Shown here: positions 7,328 through 11,117 of the stretch, one piece after another
Position numbering within the stretch: position 1 is the stretch's first letter
Layout: each line of letters opens with the position of its first letter
Assembly: GCA_012032975.1 (NCBI GenBank)
Contig: JAAUPU010000025.1
Location: 1 to 11,117, forward strand
Reading direction: 5' to 3'
From: Caldilineaceae bacterium
GTDB lineage: Bacteria; Chloroflexota; Anaerolineae; Caldilineales; Caldilineaceae
DNA: 11,117 bases
Notes under the pieces: model-generated
Told to the model about the DNA's origin: nothing
Database searches by the model: none
The model's input: the letters and a program-made list of their open reading frames with translations, nothing else
Position numbers and translations under genes: made by a program

Positions 7328-8612
7328 ATGCGAAACATGCAGAAGAAACGTTGGACCCTTGCAGTCATCGTGCTTGTCGGCGTGATGGTATTGTCTGCCT
7401 GCGCCCTGCGCGACTGCTGCGCCAGCCGAGCCGGCTGAGCCAGCAGCCACGGAAGCCCCGGCTGAAGCCGAGGCAGCACCGGCCGAAGAGGTCGCGACGC
7501 TGACGATCTGGGCAGACAATACACGCGCCCCTCTTCTTGAATCCCTTGGCGCCGAATTCAAGGAAGAGTACGGCATCGACATCGTCGTCTCCGAGAAGGC
7601 ATTCAACGACATCCGCGATGACTTCAAGGTGGCCGCGCCGGTCGGCGAAGGACCGGACATCATCATCGGTGCGCATGACTGGCTGGGTGAGCTGGTCGAG
7701 AATGGCCTGGTTGCCGAGATCGACCTGGGCGCAAACGCAGACCAATTCTTGCCCGCCGCCGTCCAGGCCTTCACCTATGACGGCGGTCTTTATGGCCTGC
7801 CCTACAGCACCGAAAACCTGGCCTTTGTCTACAATCCAGAGATGGTGACCGAAGTTCCCACGACCTGGGACGAGGTCGAAGCGCTCGCCGCTCAGCTAGA
7901 GGCCGACGGCGTGGTGAAGCAGGGCTTTATCCGTCAGGAGGGGGATCCTTACCATTTCTTCCCCATCCAGACAGCCTTTGGCGGCTATGTCTTTGGCCTG
8001 GATGAGACCGGGTACAGCCCAGAAGATGTGGGCATCGACAGTGAAGGTTCGCTGGCGGCCATCGCCTGGCTGGACAAAATGTACAAAGACGGTCACCTGC
8101 TCGCCGGGTCGGCCGTGGACTATGACATCATGCACGCTGCCTTCGAGGCTGGCGATGCCGCGATGATGATCACCGGCCCGTGGGCGCTGCCACGCATCCG
8201 CGAGTCTGGCACTCCGTTTGCTGTCACCACGATCCCCGGTCAGAACCAGGATGCACAGCCCTTCTTGGGCGTGCAGGGTTTCATGGTCAACTCCTTCAGC
8301 GAAGATCCGCTGCTGGCCCAAGCGTTTTTGCAAGAGTTCGTAGCCCAACAGGATACCATGCAGGAGATTTTCACTGCCGACCCGCGACCGTCGGCCTATG
8401 TGCCCGTGCGCGATGGCATCGAAGATCCTGAGCTGGCCGCGTTTGCAGATGCTGGCGCCAACGGCCTTGCCATGCCCGCCATCCCAGAGATGTCCGCAGT
8501 TTGGTCTTCCTGGGACAACGCGATCAAGCTGGTCAGCCAGCAAAACGAAGAGCCGGAAACGGCATTCACCGACGCAGCCGAGCAGATTCGGGCTGCCATA
8601 GCGGGCGAATAG
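7328..8612 (+). CDS. malE: Maltose/maltodextrin-binding lipoprotein (MalE type), frameshifted after the signal peptide
   Basis: This is the solute-binding protein of a family 1 carbohydrate ABC importer, which captures maltodextrins outside the membrane and hands them to MalFG. It starts at ATG 7328, seven bases after AAGGAG, with a basic start, a hydrophobic segment and the lipobox L-S-A-C (7391-7402), so it should be a lipid-anchored lipoprotein. One surplus base in the C/G-rich stretch at 7403-7412 (probably the CCC at 7404-7406) shifts the frame. After it comes an Ala/Pro/Glu-rich linker and then [23 protein letters not shown] and G-L-V-A-E-I, which line up with the N-lobe of MalE. The later [12 protein letters not shown] and G-V-Q-G-F-M-V-N also fit. 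Corrected length is about 427 residues. The stop TAG shares its G with the malF GTG start. Specificity for maltose-type sugars is inferred from similarity to MalE and the MalF next to it. Confidence 0.9.
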
Positions 8613-10194
8613 TGGCTTCTGCCAATCAAGCCGAATTAGAGGGCGCTCGCGCGCCCTCTAATTCTACCTCCTCCACGATTGCTTCCTGGCTCTTCCGCCT
8701 TGCCGGTCTTGCCCTGGTCGACGCAGTCGCAATCTATCTTGTCTACAACATGTTCAATGATGGCATCTGGCTCCTGGGCGCTGTCATTGGGACCGTAACC
8801 ATTCTGATCAACGTGATCTTTCTGCGCGAAGATCTCTTTCCCTTGCGCTGGATCTCGCCTGGCCTTGCGTTGTTGATCGTGATGGTGCTCTACCCGATCT
8901 TCTCGACCATTTACACCTCGTTCACCAACTTTGGCGATGGCCACTTGTTGACCAAACCGGTTGCCATTCGCCAGCTCGAGAAGGTGACCTACCTGGAGGA
9001 GGGGGCTTCGAGCTACGTCTGGACCGCCTACGTCGGCCGTCCGGTGATTACCTCTTGTGGCTGGAAGAGACCGAGAGTGGTGAGACACTGCTTGTACGCG
9101 TCGGCGAGGAGCCAACCCCTGTTGAGGGGTCGCCGCCCGATTCTATCGAAGGCTATCGTCGGCTCAACAACATTGAGCGCCTCCAACACACCGCCGCACT
9201 TGTCGGCATGGAATTTGGCATCGCGCCCGATGCCTTCCGGGTGAGCGATAAACAGCTCGGTCAGGCCGCCAAGTTTCAGCAGCTCTATGTCTACGAACCT
9301 GAAACCGACGTCATGGTCGACCAGGCCACCGGGGTGGAATACACGCCGGTCGAGGGCACCTTCACCGCGCCCGACGGCAGCACCCTGCGGCCAGGTTTTC
9401 GGGTTGTGATCGGCGCCGACAATTTTGTGCGCCTCTTCACCAGCCCCTCGTTGCGCGGCCCCTTTGTCCTTGTCTTCATCTGGACGGTGGTCTTTGCCGC
9501 GCTCAGTGTGTTGCTTACCTTTGTGATGGGGCTGACGCTGGCTGTCATCTTCGATGTGCCCGAAATGCCCATGCGCGGCCTCTTGCGCTCGCTCCTGCTC
9601 ATCCCGTACGCGATTCCGGCCTTCATCAGCGTGCCGATCTGGGTGGGGCTTTTTAATCCCCAATATGGCGCGGTCAGCGTCTGGATGACCAACGTCTTTG
9701 GCTCGTCGCCGCCCTGGTTTTCGGACCCAATCTGGTCCAAAATCGGCATCCTCTCCATCCAGCTTTGGCTTGGCTTTCCCTATATGTTCGTGATCGCAAC
9801 CGGTGCGTTGCAGGCGTTGCCAACCGATATCTACGAAGCCGCCGACATTGACGGCGCCAGTGCATGGCATAAGTTCAAGAGCATGACTTTACCGCTCCTC
9901 ATGATCACAATGGGTCCGCTGCTGGTGGCATCGTTTGCCTTCAACTTCAACAATTTTGTCGTGATCGAGCTTTTCAACGAGGGGGGGCCGCCCATGAGCG
10001 GCACCTCTACGCCGGTGGGCTGGACCGACATCCTGGTCACCTACACCTATCGAATCGCTTTTAGCAGCGGACGCGGCGCGGATCTGGGCTATGCGTCGGC
10101 TATTACCGTGGTGATCTTTGCGATCCTTGTGGTGATCACCTTCTTCCAGTTCCGCTATACCGACATGTTGGAGGAGGCATCTGAAAATGTCTAG
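8612..10194 (+). CDS. malF: Maltose/maltodextrin ABC permease MalF with P2 domain, frameshifted
   Basis: MalF forms the inner-membrane channel with MalG. The N-terminal part has three hydrophobic segments (around residues 25-50, 50-67 and 80-100) ending in [15 protein letters not shown] periplasmic region of about 170 residues follows, corresponding to the P2 domain that contacts MalE. The permease core then begins N-F-V-R-L-F and [12 protein letters not shown]. The EAA loop that docks the ATPase is [12 protein letters not shown]. The segments [10 protein letters not shown] and Y-T-Y-R-I-A-F match E. coli MalF closely. A missing G in the GG at 9043-9044 splits the P2 region; adding it joins V-G-R-P to G-D-Y-L-L-W-L-E-E and gives about 527 residues (E. 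coli 514). The start is GTG 8612, overlapping the malE stop as TAGTG; no other start codon is suitably placed. No malK lies in the window. Confidence 0.93.
8633..8664. repeat. Perfect 14-bp inverted repeat at the malE/malF boundary
   Basis: The arm GAATTAGAGGGCGC (8633-8646), a TCGC loop (8647-8650) and its exact reverse complement (8651-8664) would form a very stable RNA hairpin 20 bases after the malE stop. It lies inside the first codons of malF (encoding [11 protein letters not shown]). No U-run follows, so it is not a standard terminator. It could stabilise the malE mRNA end or limit malF translation, as the REP hairpins between malE and malF do in E. coli. That function is inferred from its position. 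Confidence 0.85.
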
Positions 10195-10207
10195 AGCAAA
10201 TGTCTAG
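10172..10207 (+). promoter_or_regulatory. malG ribosome binding site and 10-bp duplicated start/stop sequence
   Basis: AGGAGG (10172-10177) is ideally spaced, 9 bases, before an ATG at 10187, but that ATG reads only six codons. The ten bases AAATGTCTAG occur twice (10185-10194 and 10198-10207), and the second copy supplies the malG ATG at 10200, 22 bases from the ribosome site. If the AAA at 10198-10200 were one base too long, ATG 10187 would open malG with four extra residues and overlap the malF stop. This is plausible given the other indels. Confidence 0.45.
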
Positions 10208-10765
10208 CGGCGCGCTGACTTCATCGGTTGGTTCCATGCGACGGCAGCGTCGCTGGGCGCTGGCCTTGCGTATTGCGTTGGCGATCGTTGTCTTGTTCTA
10301 TGCGCTCTTTCCTGTGGTTTGGATCTTCTCGGCCTCCATCAATCCAAGCAACTCGTTGGTCAATCAGCGGCTGATCCCGGAGAGCGCGACCTTTAGCAAC
10401 TACACAGCTCTTCTGCAGAGCCAGATGTTTCCCCTATCGAACGTGGATGCGAAACTCGCTCATGTTGGCCACCTTGACCACCGCGATTGGCGTCGTGTTG
10501 ACTGCTATGGCCGCCTATTCGTTTTCGCGTTTTCGCTTCCGGGCGCGTCGCTCGCTGTTGCAGACGATCTTGCTGATCCAGGTCTTCCCGAATTTTCTCA
10601 ACATGGTGGCGCTCTTTGTGATCCTGCAACAACTGGGCGTCTTCATTCCGTGGCTCGGTCTGAACACCCATGGCGGGCTGCTCTTGATCTACCTGGGCGG
10701 CGTGATGGGGGTCAACACCTGGCTGGCCAAGGGCTACTTCGACGCCATCCCGCGTGACCTGGAGA
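10200..10765 (+). CDS. malG: Maltose/maltodextrin ABC permease MalG, frameshifted, 3' end lost in a chimera
   Basis: MalG is the second channel subunit of the maltodextrin importer. The N-terminus is basic (R-R-Q-R-R) followed by a transmembrane helix and the typical [16 protein letters not shown]. One extra C in the CCCC at 10431-10434 breaks the frame; removing it gives [13 protein letters not shown], the start of the permease domain. Then come [29 protein letters not shown] and [13 protein letters not shown]. Family members then have the EAA loop (L-x-E-A-A-x-x-D-G-A). Here, from about 10750-10765, the sequence instead turns into the end of a Ser/Thr kinase. Roughly the last third of MalG, including the EAA ATPase-docking loop, is missing. 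Confidence 0.88.
10746..10765. other. Probable chimeric junction: malG / foreign Ser/Thr kinase
   Basis: The codons for I-P-R-D-L-E fit both proteins: MalG has a G-Y-F-D-x-I-P-x-x-L-x-E-A-A loop here, and many bacterial kinases have I-P-R-D-L-E-T-x-V-L-K. A short shared sequence at a switch between unrelated genes is typical of template-switching or misassembly. Base composition also rises sharply to about 70% GC on the right side. Confidence 0.7.
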
Positions 10766-10869
10766 CGGTGGTGCTCAAGGCCATCGCCCGCGACCCGGCG
10801 CTGCGCTACCAGACCGCCACGGAGTTCGCGGCCGATCTGCGGCGGTTCACCGAGGACCGGCCCATCCAG
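10750..10869 (+). CDS. Ser/Thr protein kinase, C-terminal kinase-domain fragment
   Basis: The translation [22 protein letters not shown] followed by [15 protein letters not shown] is the classic last part of a Hanks-type kinase domain. It includes the D-P-x-x-R-Y-Q subdomain XI arginine and the D-L-R-R-F-x-E-x-R-P-I tail common in Planctomycetota, Acidobacteriota and related kinases. It has neither ATP-binding nor catalytic parts and no start or stop of its own. It differs from the kinase at 3651, whose corresponding segment reads [13 protein letters not shown]. It is most likely foreign DNA joined in frame to malG. Confidence 0.8.
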
Positions 10870-11117
10870 GTCGATCTGAGCCAGAGGAACCCCCGGGCCA
10901 TCAGCGGCGACACGGTGGAGACCGACGACCTCGTTTCCATCGAGAACATCAACGGCACCATTTACGACGATACGCTGATCGGCAGCGGCGGGGGCAATGT
11001 CCTCGACGGGTTCGCGGGTGACGACGTCGATCCCTCGGGGGGCGCCGGGCAACGATTGTGCTGATCGGCAACCGCGGCGACGACACGCTGAACGGCGGCC
11101 CCGGCAACGACACTCTG
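10870..11117 (+). CDS. RTX / haemolysin-type calcium-binding repeat protein, fragment
   Basis: From V-D-L-S (10870) the frame reads [19 protein letters not shown], then [12 protein letters not shown]. After a shift of frame around the six-G run at 11037-11042 it reads [18 protein letters not shown] to the window edge. The V-S-I-E-N-x-x-G-x-x-x-D-D-T-L-x-G lead-in and the G-G-x-G-x-D-x-L nonapeptides are the calcium-binding RTX repeats of secreted type I exoproteins. Without correction the frame stops at TGA 11062-11064. Neither end of the protein is present, so its enzyme or adhesin activity is unknown. It follows the kinase fragment without a gap, at a second probable joint near 10862-10880. 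Confidence 0.8.

Noticed and set aside
8633..8664. Intrinsic terminator after malE
   Set aside because: The hairpin is strong but no T-run follows on either strand, and malF continues through it.
9028..9870. Minus-strand open frame (280 codons) opposite malF
   Set aside because: His/Asp/Gly-rich low-complexity translation with no family features, antisense to well-conserved malF codons.
10393..11052. Minus-strand open frame opposite malG and the kinase/RTX fragments
   Set aside because: It spans the two chimeric joints and three unrelated genes, so it cannot be a real protein.
10200..11064. A natural MalG-kinase-RTX fusion protein
   Set aside because: The kinase part lacks ATP-binding and catalytic motifs, the MalG part lacks its EAA loop, composition shifts at the joint, and the RTX part breaks frame. 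A chimera explains this better.
1..11117. CRISPR arrays, tRNA genes, insertion sequences
   Set aside because: No regularly spaced repeats, cloverleaf-like sequences or transposase motifs were seen on either strand.

Overview
The window looks like a bacterial chromosome fragment of the Chloroflexota type (Anaerolineae/Caldilineae-like). Clues are the PASTA-less Ser/Thr kinase with a TPLEQYGG activation segment, the Ala/Pro/Glu-rich linker after the lipobox of the solute-binding protein, and the small DivIVA/AtpF-like coiled-coil gene beside coaD. This assignment is inferred from protein style, not from a marker gene. Most of the window is moderately GC-rich and densely coded; no tRNA, rRNA, CRISPR array or transposase was seen.

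Layout of the core. On the minus strand from about 3341 down to 123 lie an FHA-winged-helix regulator, hemW (radical SAM haem chaperone), coaD (phosphopantetheine adenylyltransferase) and a coiled-coil protein. Diverging from the regulator on the plus strand is a membrane-anchored Ser/Thr protein kinase (3651-4666), preceded by a good sigma70-like promoter. Its 3' end meets a minus-strand pair, a long TspO/CrtK-like membrane protein followed by phytoene desaturase crtI, which overlap by ATGA. After a 357-base divergent intergenic region comes a plus-strand maltose/maltodextrin ABC uptake operon, malE-malF-malG. malF is of the Escherichia coli type with a large periplasmic P2 domain. A perfect 14-bp inverted repeat sits at the malE/malF boundary. 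No malK ATPase gene is in the window.

The two ends do not belong to this core. The first ~178 bases encode part of a polysaccharide deacetylase, joined out of frame to the coiled-coil gene. At the right end malG runs in frame into the last part of an unrelated Ser/Thr kinase at a shared Ile-Pro-Arg-Asp-Leu-Glu stretch (about 10746-10765). That in turn runs into a haemolysin-type (RTX) calcium-binding repeat protein at about 10862-10880, and base composition jumps to roughly 70% GC there. These look like assembly or amplification chimeras rather than a natural fusion.

Almost every long gene (hemW, kinase, crtI twice, malE, malF, malG, the RTX tail) is broken by a single-base frameshift, mostly in short G or C runs, while both sides stay well conserved. 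I read this as homopolymer sequencing error, not pseudogenes, and give corrected gene extents. The biologically most interesting points are the kinase/FHA-regulator pair (an EmbR/PknH-like arrangement with reversed domain order), the coupled TspO/CrtK-CrtI pair, the malE/malF palindrome and a possible ATC start codon. I found no convincing new defence or mobile system.
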